Shown piece by piece: positions 1-7,732 of a stretch of 64,000 bases of DNA. The stretch comes from Micromonospora sp. NBC_00421 (GTDB taxonomy: Bacteria; Actinomycetota; Actinomycetes; Mycobacteriales; Micromonosporaceae): NCBI RefSeq assembly GCF_036017915.1, contig NZ_CP107929.1, positions 3,910,001-3,974,000 on the forward strand, written 5' to 3'. The notes beneath the pieces were generated by a model, which worked only from the letters and a program-made list of their open reading frames with translations, was not told where the DNA came from and made no database searches. A program made the position numbers and the translations under genes. Numbering within the stretch: the stretch's first letter is position 1; each line of letters opens with the position of its first letter.

Positions 1-1
1 G

Positions 2-1906
2 AACGTGCAGAAGCGGGCCACCGAACGCGCAGGGCAGGCCGAGGCGAAGTTGGAGGCGGTCGCCCGGGTGCTCGGCGGGCTGACCGACGTCGACGACGAG
101 ACGTTTGCCAACGCCACCGCCCAGGTCGAGCGGATCCGTGAGCTGTCCGGGGCGGTCGCGGTGGCCGTACCGGAGCGGGAGCGGGCACGGGCGGCGGCGC
201 GCGAGGCCACCGCGGCGCTGGCCGCGCTCGACGCCGATCTGGCCGGGCTGGCCGGGGTGCGCGCCCCGGCCGGGGTGGCCGAGGTGGCCCGCGCGGTGAG
301 CACCGCACGGGAGGCGGTCGACGGGGCGGCCCGCACGGTGGCGCTGGCCGAGGAGCGGGAGGAGAAGCTGCGCGGCGAGTTGGCCGGCGCAGGCGACGAG
401 AGCGCCCTGCGGCTGCTGCTGCGGGCGTACGCCGACGCGGAGCGGTTGACAGGCGAGGCGGACACCGTCCGGACGGCGCTGGACGCGGCGCGGGCCGCGC
501 ACGACGCGGCGGTCGCGGCGCTCGACGTCGCCCGGGAGGCCGCGGCGCGGGCCGAGGCCGAGCTGGAGGCGGCGTTCCGGGCGCACGAGGAGGCCAAGGC
601 CACCGACCAGGCGGTCGCGTTGCGGGCGCACCTGGTCGACGGCGCGACCTGCCCGGTCTGCGCGCAGTCGGTGCCCCGGGTGCCGGCGATGCCGGCCGGC
701 TCGGCGGTGGCCGCGGCGACCGCCGCCGGCAAGGCGGCGCGGGCGGCCAGCAAGGCCGCGCAGGCGCTTGTCGAGGAGCGGGACGCGGCGGCCCGGGAGC
801 GGGACCGGACGCTGGTCCGGCTGCGGGCCCAGCACGACCAACTGCACGGCCGGTTGACCGAGTTGGCCGGGCAGCTCGCCGGGGCGGCCACCCCGGCGGC
901 GCTGCGCGACCAGCTCGCCGAGCACGCCCGGCTGCGGCAGGCGCTGGACGAGGCGGCGGCGGGGGTACGGACCGGCCGGGACGCCGCCCGGCGGGCCCGG
1001 GGGGCTGCCGACACCGCCGAGGAGCGGCTACGGGCCGCCTGGCGGGACTTCGACGGCACCCGGGACGGGCTGGCCCGGTTCGGTCCACCGGCCGCCGACC
1101 GGGACGACGTGGCCGCCGCCTGGGCGACCCTGGTCGACTGGGCCGGTGCGCAGGCCAGAAAGCGACGGGTCGACCGGGACGGGCTGGTGGCCTCGGTGAG
1201 CGAGGCTCAGTCGGCCGCCGAGGCGGTCGAGGAACGGATCGACGGCCTGCTCACCGCCGCCGGGTTGCGCCCCGCCGACGACCCGGCGCAGGCGGTGGCG
1301 GTGGCCACCGAGCGGGCCGAGGCCGACCTGCGGCGGATCACCGAGCGCCGGGCGCAAGCCCTCCAGCTGCGGGAACAACGTGCCGAGCACGAGCGGCAGG
1401 CGCGCACGGCGCGGGCGCTGGCCGGGCACCTGCGGGCCAACAACTTCGAGCGTTGGCTGTTGGCCGAGGCGCTGGACCTGCTGGTCGACGGGGCCTCCCG
1501 GATCCTGCGGGAGCTGTCCCAGGGGCAGTACGACCTGGTCCACGACAAGGGCGAGTTCTTCGTGGTCGACCACCACGACGCGGGGCTGCGCCGGGGGGTA
1601 CGGACGCTCTCCGGCGGGGAGACGTTCCAGGCGTCGCTGGCCCTGGCGTTGGCGCTGTCCGAGCAGCTCGCCGGGATGTCCACCACGGCGGCCAGCCTGG
1701 AGTCGATCGTGCTGGACGAGGGGTTCGGCACCCTCGACGCGGCCACCCTGGACATCGTCGCCGCGACCCTGGAGAGCCTGGCGGCCCGGGGTGACCGGAT
1801 GGTCGGCGTGGTCACCCACGTGCCGGCGCTGGCCGAGCGGATCCCGGTGCGTTTCGAGGTCCGCAAGGACGCCCGCACCGCCCACGTCGAACGGACCGGC
1901 CGGTGA
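2..1906 (+). CDS. sbcC: SbcC-type SMC-family ATPase, C-terminal part (5' end outside window)
   Basis: The frame is open through the left edge of the window, so the N-terminal half with the Walker A motif lies outside it. What is visible is a long Ala/Glu/Arg-rich coiled coil, a zinc-hook CPVC at about residues 216-219 of the visible part, then a second coiled coil and the C-terminal ATPase lobe: the signature LSGGETFQASLALAL near residue 533 and the Walker B/D-loop VLDEGFGTLDAAT near 568. This order is that of SbcC/Rad50, the ATPase subunit of the SbcCD (Mre11-Rad50-like) nuclease that processes DNA ends and hairpins. An sbcD gene is expected just upstream but cannot be seen. The stop codon lies inside the first copy of a 44-bp repeat. 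Confidence 0.9.
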   Translation, partial: NVQKRATERAGQAEAKLEAVARVLGGLTDVDDETFANATAQVERIRELSGAVAVAVPERERARAAAREATAALAALDADLAGLAGVRAPAGVAEVARAVSTAREAVDGAARTVALAEEREEKLRGELAGAGDESALRLLLRAYADAERLTGEADTVRTALDAARAAHDAAVAALDVAREAAARAEAELEAAFRAHEEAKATDQAVALRAHLVDGATCPVCAQSVPRVPAMPAGSAVAAATAAGKAARAASKAAQALVEERDAAARERDRTLVRLRAQHDQLHGRLTELAGQLAGAATPAALRDQLAEHARLRQALDEAAAGVRTGRDAARRARGAADTAEERLRAAWRDFDGTRDGLARFGPPAADRDDVAAAWATLVDWAGAQARKRRVDRDGLVASVSEAQSAAEAVEERIDGLLTAAGLRPADDPAQAVAVATERAEADLRRITERRAQALQLREQRAEHERQARTARALAGHLRANNFERWLLAEALDLLVDGASRILRELSQGQYDLVHDKGEFFVVDHHDAGLRRGVRTLSGGETFQASLALALALSEQLAGMSTTAASLESIVLDEGFGTLDAATLDIVAATLESLAARGDRMVGVVTHVPALAERIPVRFEVRKDARTAHVERTGR

Positions 1907-2005
1907 GCGCGAGGAGCGCAGCGCAGCGGAGCCCCGCAGTCGCGAACGAAAGGTCAGACCCGTGAGCGCGAGGAGCGCAGCGCAGCGGAGCCCCGCAGTC
2001 GCGAA
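1903..2005 (+). repeat. Two direct copies of a 44-bp intergenic repeat
   Basis: Copies at 1903-1946 and 1962-2005 are identical over 44 bp, beginning GTGAGCGCGAGGAGCGCAGC and ending CAGTCGCGAA, with 15 nt between them. The first copy begins with the TGA stop of the SbcC gene. A shorter relative sharing TGAGCGCGAGGAG and TCGCGA lies on the minus strand at 46501-46531, again starting at a stop codon. It behaves like a dispersed extragenic repeat. Confidence 0.85.
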
Positions 2006-2026
2006 GCCGGGGCGGGGGGCGGTGAC

Positions 2027-2995
2027 GTGACCGGGCCGCAGCTCTTCGTGGACGCCTGGGATCCGTCCTACGGGGCGTCTTTCGAGGCGACCCCGGGCGG
2101 ACCGGCCACGCCGAGCAGCGCCCAGGTCGACGCCGACGTGGAGCTACCGGCGGTGGACTGGCGGGCGATCGGCCCCCGTCTCGGGGTGGCCGCCCCGGCC
2201 GTGGTGCTGCTCGTCGACGGGGTACGTCGGATCGACGCCAGCGTGTGGACGGCCGAGGAGGACGGTGCCTCGTACCCGGGGATCGCCGCCTCGTACGCGG
2301 CCGGGGTGGTCCGCTGTGACCTGGAGCGCGGCGCGGCGGAGCTGGCCGGGGCCCGGGTGGGGCGGGGTCTGTTCACCGCCAGCCCGTCGGCGCAGGAGGT
2401 GACCTGCGGGCAGGTGCGCTACCCGGTGCACCGGGTCGGCGGGACCGGGGAGCTGAGCAAGCTGCCGGCGGCCGTGCAGGCCCCGTTGACCGCCTTGGAG
2501 GTGGCCGTCTCCGACGCCGTACGCACCGACGGGGACCTGCTGGTGGTGGACGGTCCGCTGCGCGCCCGCCGGCAGTTGCCACGCACCCTGGGTTACATCA
2601 AGACCCAGCACAGCCAGTACCTCGACGCCCGGCTCACCGCCGTGGTCACCGGGCTGGGCTCCGGGCAGCGGTCCCCGGTGTTCCGGCTCGGTACCGCCTG
2701 GGGTGGCTGGTCGTGGTATCTACGGCTGCCGGTGACGGTGGGTTCGCCGTGGGCCGGCATCGTCCGGTTGGAGTGCTCACCCGACCTCGCACCGCAGGAC
2801 GCGATCGCGTTGGCCGACCTGTCGCTGGTCACCCTGCCCCGGTTCGCCTCCTCGCCGTACAAGGACCCGCGCGCACCGCAGAACCTGGTGCCGATCGCCG
2901 GGCTGGAACGGCGGCTGCGCGGGTTGCTGGGCGACGCACGGCTGCTGCACCGGGCGCTGACCATGGCCACCCGGAGCAGCGGGGCAGGCCGCTGA
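2027..2995 (+). CDS. NurA-like nuclease candidate
   Basis: A 322-residue protein starting at GTG 2027 behind a G-rich stretch (GGCGGGGGGCGG). A hydrophobic strand ending in LLVDGVRRID (Asp64) and a second segment LLVVDGPLRARRQ followed by GYIKTQHSQYL resemble the first-strand Asp and the later Asp/Lys motifs of the NurA 5'-3' nuclease fold. The C-terminus (PYKDPRAPQNLVPI followed by a basic helix) also fits. NurA-like nucleases work in DNA end resection, usually with a HerA translocase; here the neighbour is SbcC, which supports a DNA-end-processing role. The assignment is by motif only, and no HerA gene is visible. The stop codon overlaps the ATG of an 18-codon reading frame leading to the next gene. 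Confidence 0.55.
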   Translation: MTGPQLFVDAWDPSYGASFEATPGGPATPSSAQVDADVELPAVDWRAIGPRLGVAAPAVVLLVDGVRRIDASVWTAEEDGASYPGIAASYAAGVVRCDLERGAAELAGARVGRGLFTASPSAQEVTCGQVRYPVHRVGGTGELSKLPAAVQAPLTALEVAVSDAVRTDGDLLVVDGPLRARRQLPRTLGYIKTQHSQYLDARLTAVVTGLGSGQRSPVFRLGTAWGGWSWYLRLPVTVGSPWAGIVRLECSPDLAPQDAIALADLSLVTLPRFASSPYKDPRAPQNLVPIAGLERRLRGLLGDARLLHRALTMATRSSGAGR

Positions 2996-3057
2996 TGGGC
3001 CACGATCGTGCGGGGTGCCGGACGGGCCTCGGTCACAAGGGGTGCCGCTGATGGGCC
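2988..3057 (+). repeat. 14-bp direct repeat flanking a coupled mini-ORF
   Basis: GCCGCTGATGGGCC occurs at 2988-3001 and 3044-3057. In the first copy TGATG joins the stop of the NurA-like gene to an ATG at 2995; that frame runs 18 codons and stops with a TGA whose last base is the A of the ATG at 3051 in the second copy. The start region of the downstream gene may have been duplicated. Confidence 0.7.
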
Positions 3058-3908
3058 GCCGTCGGGGCGACGACCGGATCGTCGTGCCGGTCGACACGGG
3101 AAGGGCCGAACTGGTGCCGGATCCCGACCGACCGCGCTCGTGGACGCTGCTGCTCGACGACGCCCCGCAGTCGCACGTGGACCTGGCCGAACCGACGCAC
3201 CTGGAGTTCGAGTACGTCCGGCGACTCGGTGCGGCGCTGGACCTGATCGCCCCGCCGGGCACCGCGCTGAGGGTGTTGCACCTGGGCGGCGGCGCGCTGA
3301 CCCTGCCCCGGTACGTCCAGGCCACCCGGCCGGGGTCGACGCAGCGGGTGGCCGAGGTGGACGGCGCACTTGTCGAGCTGGTCCGTCGGGAGCTGCCCTG
3401 GCCTGCCGACCCCCGGCTGAAGGTACGGGTCGCCGACGCCCGGGCCACCCTGGAGTCCAGCCGCGACGCGTCGTACGACGTGGTGGTGGCCGACGTCTTC
3501 GCCGGTGCGCGTACCCCGGCCCACCTGACCAGCGCGGAGTACGCCGGGCAGGTGGCCCGGGTGCTCGCCCCCGGCGGCTGGTACCTGGCCAACCTGGCCG
3601 ACGGTCCGCCGTTGCGACACACCCGCGCCCAGGTGGCCACGGTCCGGTCGGTGCTGCCCCGGGCCGCCCTGGTCGGCGACGCGGCCGTGCTGCGCGGGCG
3701 GCGGCACGGCAATCTGGTGCTGGTGGCGGGGCGGGTCGAGCCGCCGGTGCCGGAGCTGACCCGGCGCGCGGCCGGGGACTGGTTCCCGGGTCGGGTGCTG
3801 GCCGGCGACGAGTTGGACCGGTTCGCGGCCGGTGCCGCGGTGGTCACCGACGCGGACGCCACGGACTCGATTCCGCCCCCGCCCGGAATTTTTTCGGTCC
3901 GCCGTTGA
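3051..3908 (+). CDS. Spermidine-synthase-like SAM methyltransferase-fold protein
   Basis: A 285-aa protein with a Rossmann methyltransferase core: glycine motif LHLGGGALTL at about 76-87, an acidic strand end VAEVDGALVEL, VVVADVFAGA and the later APGGWYLANLAD. This is the arrangement of polyamine-synthase-like proteins (spermidine synthase fold) common in actinobacteria. Whether it transfers an aminopropyl group, a methyl group, or neither cannot be told from sequence; no polyamine genes are adjacent. ATG 3051 was chosen because it lies in the conserved-looking start and in the duplicated 14-bp element; GTG 3015 is an in-frame alternative. Confidence 0.8.
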   Translation: MGRRRGDDRIVVPVDTGRAELVPDPDRPRSWTLLLDDAPQSHVDLAEPTHLEFEYVRRLGAALDLIAPPGTALRVLHLGGGALTLPRYVQATRPGSTQRVAEVDGALVELVRRELPWPADPRLKVRVADARATLESSRDASYDVVVADVFAGARTPAHLTSAEYAGQVARVLAPGGWYLANLADGPPLRHTRAQVATVRSVLPRAALVGDAAVLRGRRHGNLVLVAGRVEPPVPELTRRAAGDWFPGRVLAGDELDRFAAGAAVVTDADATDSIPPPPGIFSVRR

Positions 3909-3990
3909 TCCGCAGCGAGGAGCCGTCCGTATCACCGGTCGGCGCCCTCCCCGTGGGCCCGCTGATGTCGGTGGACAGCAGGAGGTCTGG

Positions 3991-4695
3991 ATGAGTGCGG
4001 TCGCGGCCGGCTTGCACGGTGAACTGGCCAGGCCAGGGTGGATGTTCGCCCGGGCCCAGCCGCAGTCCCGTGCCTCGAGGTCAAGCCGAGGGGTCGACGC
4101 CGGTCCCGCCGATCGCCAGAATGGCCCGGTGACTCCGCGATCGGCACCCGGGCGGCACCAGGCCCCGGCGGCGACGCCGGAGGCGAGCCACTCCGACCAG
4201 CTGGTCCGGCTGCTCTACGCCGAGCACGCCGGTCCGCTGCTGATGTTCGTGATGCGGTTGACCGGTGGTGACCGGCAGCGCGCCGAGGACATCGTCCAGG
4301 AGACGCTGCTGCGGGCCTGGCGCAACGCGCACCGGCTGGGCGTGCAGGGTCAGGGCTCGTTGCGGCCCTGGCTGGTCACGGTGGCCCGGCGGATCGCCAT
4401 CGACGAGCACCGCAGCGAGCAGGCCCGCCCGCCGGAGACGTACGACCGGGATCTGACGGCGTTCGCCGAGGCGGACAGCACCGACCGGGTGCTGCGCACG
4501 ATGACGGTGGCGGACGCCCTGCGGACGTTGAGCCAGTCGCACCGGGAGATCCTGGTGGCGACGTACTTCCGCGGCCGGACGGTGCCGGAGGCGGCCGAGG
4601 AGCTGGGCCTGCCGCTGGGCACCGCCAAGTCGCGGGTCTACTACGCGCTGCGCGCGCTGCGCACAGCCCTACAGGAGAGGGGGGTGACGGAATGA
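3991..4695 (+). CDS. ECF-family RNA polymerase sigma factor
   Basis: Sigma region 2 is seen in LLYAEHAGPLLMFVMRL through AEDIVQETLLRAWRNAHRL, and region 4 in LSQSHREILVATYFRGRTVPEAAEELGLPLGTAKSRVYYALRAL, the standard ECF layout. ATG 3991 is preceded by AGGAGG at 3980-3985 with 5-nt spacing, the best ribosome site, giving 234 aa with a roughly 65-residue polar N-terminal extension; GTG 4129 would give a protein of normal ECF length. The last four bases overlap the start of the zinc anti-sigma factor gene (ATGA), so the pair is almost certainly translationally coupled and the sigma factor held inactive at the membrane until a signal arrives. Confidence 0.9.
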   Translation: MSAVAAGLHGELARPGWMFARAQPQSRASRSSRGVDAGPADRQNGPVTPRSAPGRHQAPAATPEASHSDQLVRLLYAEHAGPLLMFVMRLTGGDRQRAEDIVQETLLRAWRNAHRLGVQGQGSLRPWLVTVARRIAIDEHRSEQARPPETYDRDLTAFAEADSTDRVLRTMTVADALRTLSQSHREILVATYFRGRTVPEAAEELGLPLGTAKSRVYYALRALRTALQERGVTE

Positions 4696-5471
4696 GCCGG
4701 GCCGACCACATGGATGTCGCCGCGTACGCGCTCGGCGTCCTGGACGTGCAGGACACCGAACGGTTCGAGGAGCACCTCGCGACCTGCTGGGCCTGTGCCG
4801 CCGAGTTGGAGACGATGGTCCCGGTGGTGGGGCTGCTCTCGGACATCGACGGCGAGACGATGATGGCGATGGAGCAGACCGCGACGGATCCGGCGCTGTT
4901 GGACCGTACCCTGGTCGCGGTCCGGACCCACCGGCGCAAGGCGCGGTTCCGGCAGGTGCTGTCGATGGCCGCCGCGGTGGTGGCGGTCGGCGCGCTCAGC
5001 GGCATCGGGGTGGCCACCTTCGGCGGTACGGGCGGCGACGGCCCGGTGATCGCCGAGCCGAGCCGGACCGCGCAGGTGGACGGGCCGGCGAGCCCGCAAC
5101 CGACCCGGTCGGGGCCGGCGGTGGGCGGCACCGAGATCGAGGGCGACCAGTTCGACGCCACCGACGGCAGCACCGGGGTGAAGGCCACCATGTGGCTGGA
5201 CAGCAAGGAGTACGGCACCTGGATCGGGTTCAACCTGACCCGGCTGCCCGGCCCGCGCACCTGCCGGCTGGTGGTGATCCGCAAGAACGACACCACCGAG
5301 GTGATCTCGACCTGGTCGGTGCCGGGGACCGGTTACGGCACCACCGCCAACCCGCAGGATCTCCAGTTGGAGGCGTCCACCTCGGCGCCCCGGGGTGAGA
5401 TCGCGAAGTTGCAGGTGCAGTCGGTGGACGCCAGCGGGGTGGCGAGCCCGCTGGTCACCGTCGTCCCCTGA
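4692..5471 (+). CDS. Membrane-anchored zinc anti-sigma factor
   Basis: A 259-residue protein whose N-terminus carries the ZAS-type motif H28-x3-C32-x2-C35 (HLATCWAC). This domain typically grips the cognate ECF sigma factor. A single membrane segment follows at about 88-110 (VLSMAAAVVAVGALSGIGVATF), then an extracytoplasmic domain of about 150 residues related to the C-terminal part of RskA-type anti-sigma factors. The start overlaps the sigma gene by 4 nt. A strong terminator follows 11 nt after the stop, so the sigma/anti-sigma pair forms a closed unit. The identity of the signal is not evident. Confidence 0.88.
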   Translation: MSRADHMDVAAYALGVLDVQDTERFEEHLATCWACAAELETMVPVVGLLSDIDGETMMAMEQTATDPALLDRTLVAVRTHRRKARFRQVLSMAAAVVAVGALSGIGVATFGGTGGDGPVIAEPSRTAQVDGPASPQPTRSGPAVGGTEIEGDQFDATDGSTGVKATMWLDSKEYGTWIGFNLTRLPGPRTCRLVVIRKNDTTEVISTWSVPGTGYGTTANPQDLQLEASTSAPRGEIAKLQVQSVDASGVASPLVTVVP

Positions 5472-5482
5472 GACAACAACCG

Positions 5483-5529
5483 CCGAAACGGCGTCGGCCC
5501 GGACCCGGGCCGACGCCGTTTCGGCTTTT
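5483..5529 (+). terminator. Rho-independent-type terminator after the sigma/anti-sigma pair
   Basis: Near-perfect inverted repeat with arms beginning CCGAAACGGCGTCGGCCC and ending CCGTTTCGG around a short loop, followed by CTTTTC. Confidence 0.85.
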
Positions 5530-5579
5530 CCGGCTCGGAGTGTGCCTCTGCTGGCGCACACGTAGGGCGGACCGGAACA

Positions 5580-5624
5580 GTTCAACGATCCATATGTGAA
5601 ATGCCCCACTGTCGATCGTTCAAC
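5580..5624. promoter_or_regulatory. Imperfect inverted repeat upstream of the lipoprotein gene
   Basis: GTTCAACGATC at 5580-5590 and GATCGTTCAAC at 5614-5624 match as an inverted repeat at 10 of 11 positions and also share a direct GTTCAAC. This AT-richer stretch lies 55-100 nt before the GTG of the lipoprotein gene and just upstream of a TTGACA (5628-5633). It could be an operator or part of the promoter region. Confidence 0.4.
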
Positions 5625-5679
5625 CTTGACAGTGGACGCTCCGTACTACTCGGTGAACTGCCAAGAATGAGGAGGGCAC

Positions 5680-6360
5680 GTGGCAAAGATCAAGCGGACG
5701 ACCGTCATCGTCGCGAGCGCGGTGGTCGCACTTACGGCCTGCGCCCCCGCAGGTTACGACGGAGCGAACTCCAGCGCCGCCGAGCCGGTCGCCGTCGCCG
5801 CGGCCGAGCCCACCGCGGCGGTCGAGCCGGAGGCCTCGGCGTCTCCCGGTGCGCCAGGCGCCTCCGGCGCGCCCGCCGCCGACCAGGCGCCGCCGCCGGC
5901 AAACGTCCAGTTGACCGACCAGCTCGTCGGCAAGAAGATCGCCCGGATGGGCAACGTGGTGGTGGACCAGGAGGGATTCATCCTCTACCGCTTCGACAAG
6001 GACTCCGACGACCCGCCGTCGTCGAACTGCGTCGACAAGTGCGCGCAGGTCTGGCCGCCCGCGCTGACCGACGGCAACCCGCAGTTGCAGGGCGTCTCCG
6101 ACGACAAGGTCGGCACCGTCACCCGACAGGACGGCACCCGCCAGATCACCATCGGTGGTTGGCCTGTCTACCGCTACATCGGCGACAAGAAGGCCGGCCA
6201 GTGGAAGGGCCAGGGCGTCGGTGGCACCTGGTTCGTGGTGGACCCGAACGGCAAGAAGAACCTGACCTGCCTGCCGACCGGCACCCCGAAGGCGGTCGCC
6301 CCGCCGGCGGCCGGTGACTCGGGCGGTTCGAGCAGCGGCGGCGGGGACTACACCTACTGA
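5680..6360 (+). CDS. Secreted-repeat lipoprotein (COG4315 / Lipoprotein_15 family)
   Basis: GTG start at 5680 preceded by GAGGAGG. The 226-aa product has a basic N-terminus, hydrophobic helix and lipobox ending in Cys21 (VALTAC), then an Ala/Pro-rich spacer and two copies of the short secreted repeat typical of the family: one around GFILYRFDKDSDDPPSSNC...CAQVWPP and one around ITIGGWPVYRYIGD...GTWFVVDPNG. The family is found on actinobacterial cell surfaces; its biochemical role is unsettled. Its position after a sigma/anti-sigma pair makes it a candidate target of that sigma factor, though a terminator separates them. Confidence 0.88.
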   Translation: MAKIKRTTVIVASAVVALTACAPAGYDGANSSAAEPVAVAAAEPTAAVEPEASASPGAPGASGAPAADQAPPPANVQLTDQLVGKKIARMGNVVVDQEGFILYRFDKDSDDPPSSNCVDKCAQVWPPALTDGNPQLQGVSDDKVGTVTRQDGTRQITIGGWPVYRYIGDKKAGQWKGQGVGGTWFVVDPNGKKNLTCLPTGTPKAVAPPAAGDSGGSSSGGGDYTY

Positions 6361-6645
6361 TCCAAGCGTCAGCCGGGACACGGTGGCCGGTCGCAGCCGG
6401 GGAGGGCGCGGCCGGCCACCGTCACGGTTGCGGACCGTCGACGTACCGGCAGCGTCGTACGGTCCCGGTCGCGACGCCGGCCCCCCACCGGGCCGGCGTC
6501 GCGGTACCACCCGCCGGACCCTCCCCCACCAACCCCCGGAGCGGACGAGGGCGGTGCCGCGCCACACGCCAGCAGGCGCGGTACCGAAGGTCCCCCCAAC
6601 CCCGCACCCACGGCCGCTCGGGCGGCCGGTCCGCTCCGGGATGGA

Positions 6646-6679
6646 GACACCGCCGACGTGTAAGAGCGTCGGCGGTGTC
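6646..6679 (+). terminator. Perfect 13-bp hairpin
   Basis: GACACCGCCGACG (6646-6658) and its exact complement (6667-6679) with an 8-nt loop, followed by GTCCATTTCC. Probably a terminator, though no poly-T run follows and it lies nearly 300 nt past the lipoprotein gene. Confidence 0.5.
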
Positions 6680-6786
6680 GTCCATTTCCACCCGGGTTCT
6701 GCGCCCGTCGCCGCTTCCGGGGCGGCACCCAGACCGACCGGGCAGGGCGCACGCCGGCCGGGCGGGGATCCCGCCGGGAAGCATGG

Positions 6787-6792
6787 CAGAGT
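6787..6792 (+). promoter_or_regulatory. Possible leaderless -10 element (CAGAGT)
   Basis: CAGAGT ends 6 nt before GTG 6799, the spacing seen at other leaderless-type starts in the window, but its first base departs from TANNNT. Confidence 0.3.
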
Positions 6793-6798
6793 GGCGGG

Positions 6799-7719
6799 GT
6801 GACCTGGGACGAGCCGGCGGCACGCCGGGTGCTGCGACCGTCGGCCGACTACCGGCTCAGCGCCTCGGTCCGGGCGCTCACCTTCAGCCCGTACGACCCG
6901 TGTGCGCGGATCGCCGCCGGCACCTTCTGGTGGGCCACCCGCACCCCCGCCGGACCGGCCACCCTCACCCTGCGCCCCGAGAGCGGCGACCTGATCGCCG
7001 AGGGCCACGGGCCGGGCGCCGACCGGGTCGTCGCGCAGGCCGACGCGATCGCCGGCCTGCGCGACGACCTGACCGGGTTCGCCGAGTTGGCTGCCGCGCA
7101 TCCGCTGGTGGCCGAGCTGGCCGCCCGGCACCGGGGACTGCGGATGCCCGCCACCGGGCAGCTCTTCCCCCGGGTGCTCCGGGCCGTCTTCGAACAGAAG
7201 GTGACCGGCAAGGAGGCGTACCGGGCGTACGCGGCGACCGTGCGGCACTTCGCCGAGCCCGCCCCCGGGCCGTTCCAGCCGCTGCTGCTACCGCCCGACG
7301 CGGCCACCGTGGCGGCGACGCCGTACTGGGTGTTCCACCGGTTCGGGGTGGAGCAGCGCCGGGCCGACACGCTACGCCGGGCCGCCGCGCTGGCCGACCG
7401 GCTGGAACGCTGCGCCGACAGCGCCGAGGCGACCCGGCGGCTCACCGCGATCCCCGGCATCGGCCCGTGGACCGCCGCCGAGGTGGTCCGGATCGGGTAC
7501 GGCGACCCGGACGCGGTGAGCGTCGGCGACTACCACCTGCCGAACACTGTGGCCTGGGCGCTCGCCGGTGAGGCGCGCGGCGACGACGCCAGGATGCTCG
7601 ACCTGCTCGCCCCGTTCCGGGGGCACCGGGGGCGGGTCTGCCTGCTGCTGGCCGCCGCCGGCATCCAGGCGCCCCGGTTCGGCCCCCGGATGCCGATCCG
7701 CTCCTTCGCCCGCTTCTGA
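6799..7719 (+). CDS. AlkA-type DNA-3-methyladenine glycosylase family protein
   Basis: A 306-aa HhH-GPD base-excision glycosylase. The helix-hairpin-helix LTAIPGIGPWTAAEVVRI is followed by VSVGDYHL, in which Asp244 is the expected catalytic Asp activating the hydrolysis of the damaged base. Upstream, LRAVFEQKVTGKEA fits the conserved QQ/VS region before the HhH. Lacks the C-terminal FeS Cys cluster of EndoIII/MutY, which fits AlkA. It would remove alkylated purines, leaving abasic sites. It stands alone, about 2.5 kb before an ATP-dependent DNA ligase gene that could complete such repair. Confidence 0.85.
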   Translation: MTWDEPAARRVLRPSADYRLSASVRALTFSPYDPCARIAAGTFWWATRTPAGPATLTLRPESGDLIAEGHGPGADRVVAQADAIAGLRDDLTGFAELAAAHPLVAELAARHRGLRMPATGQLFPRVLRAVFEQKVTGKEAYRAYAATVRHFAEPAPGPFQPLLLPPDAATVAATPYWVFHRFGVEQRRADTLRRAAALADRLERCADSAEATRRLTAIPGIGPWTAAEVVRIGYGDPDAVSVGDYHLPNTVAWALAGEARGDDARMLDLLAPFRGHRGRVCLLLAAAGIQAPRFGPRMPIRSFARF

Positions 7720-7732
7720 ATCGGGTGGACGC

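Larger units (their letters stand above)
6361..6798. other. Intergenic stretch with two hairpins, no supported gene
   Basis: 438 nt between the lipoprotein and glycosylase genes. CGGTGGCCGG (6381-6390) and CCGGCCACCG (6412-6421) can pair as a terminator-like hairpin. Further on there is a perfect 13-bp hairpin at 6646-6679. No reading frame here shows convincing coding character. Confidence 0.6.

Noticed and set aside
2995..3051. 18-codon mini-ORF as a real peptide gene
   Set aside because: It looks like a by-product of a duplicated start region; reported as a finding rather than a gene.
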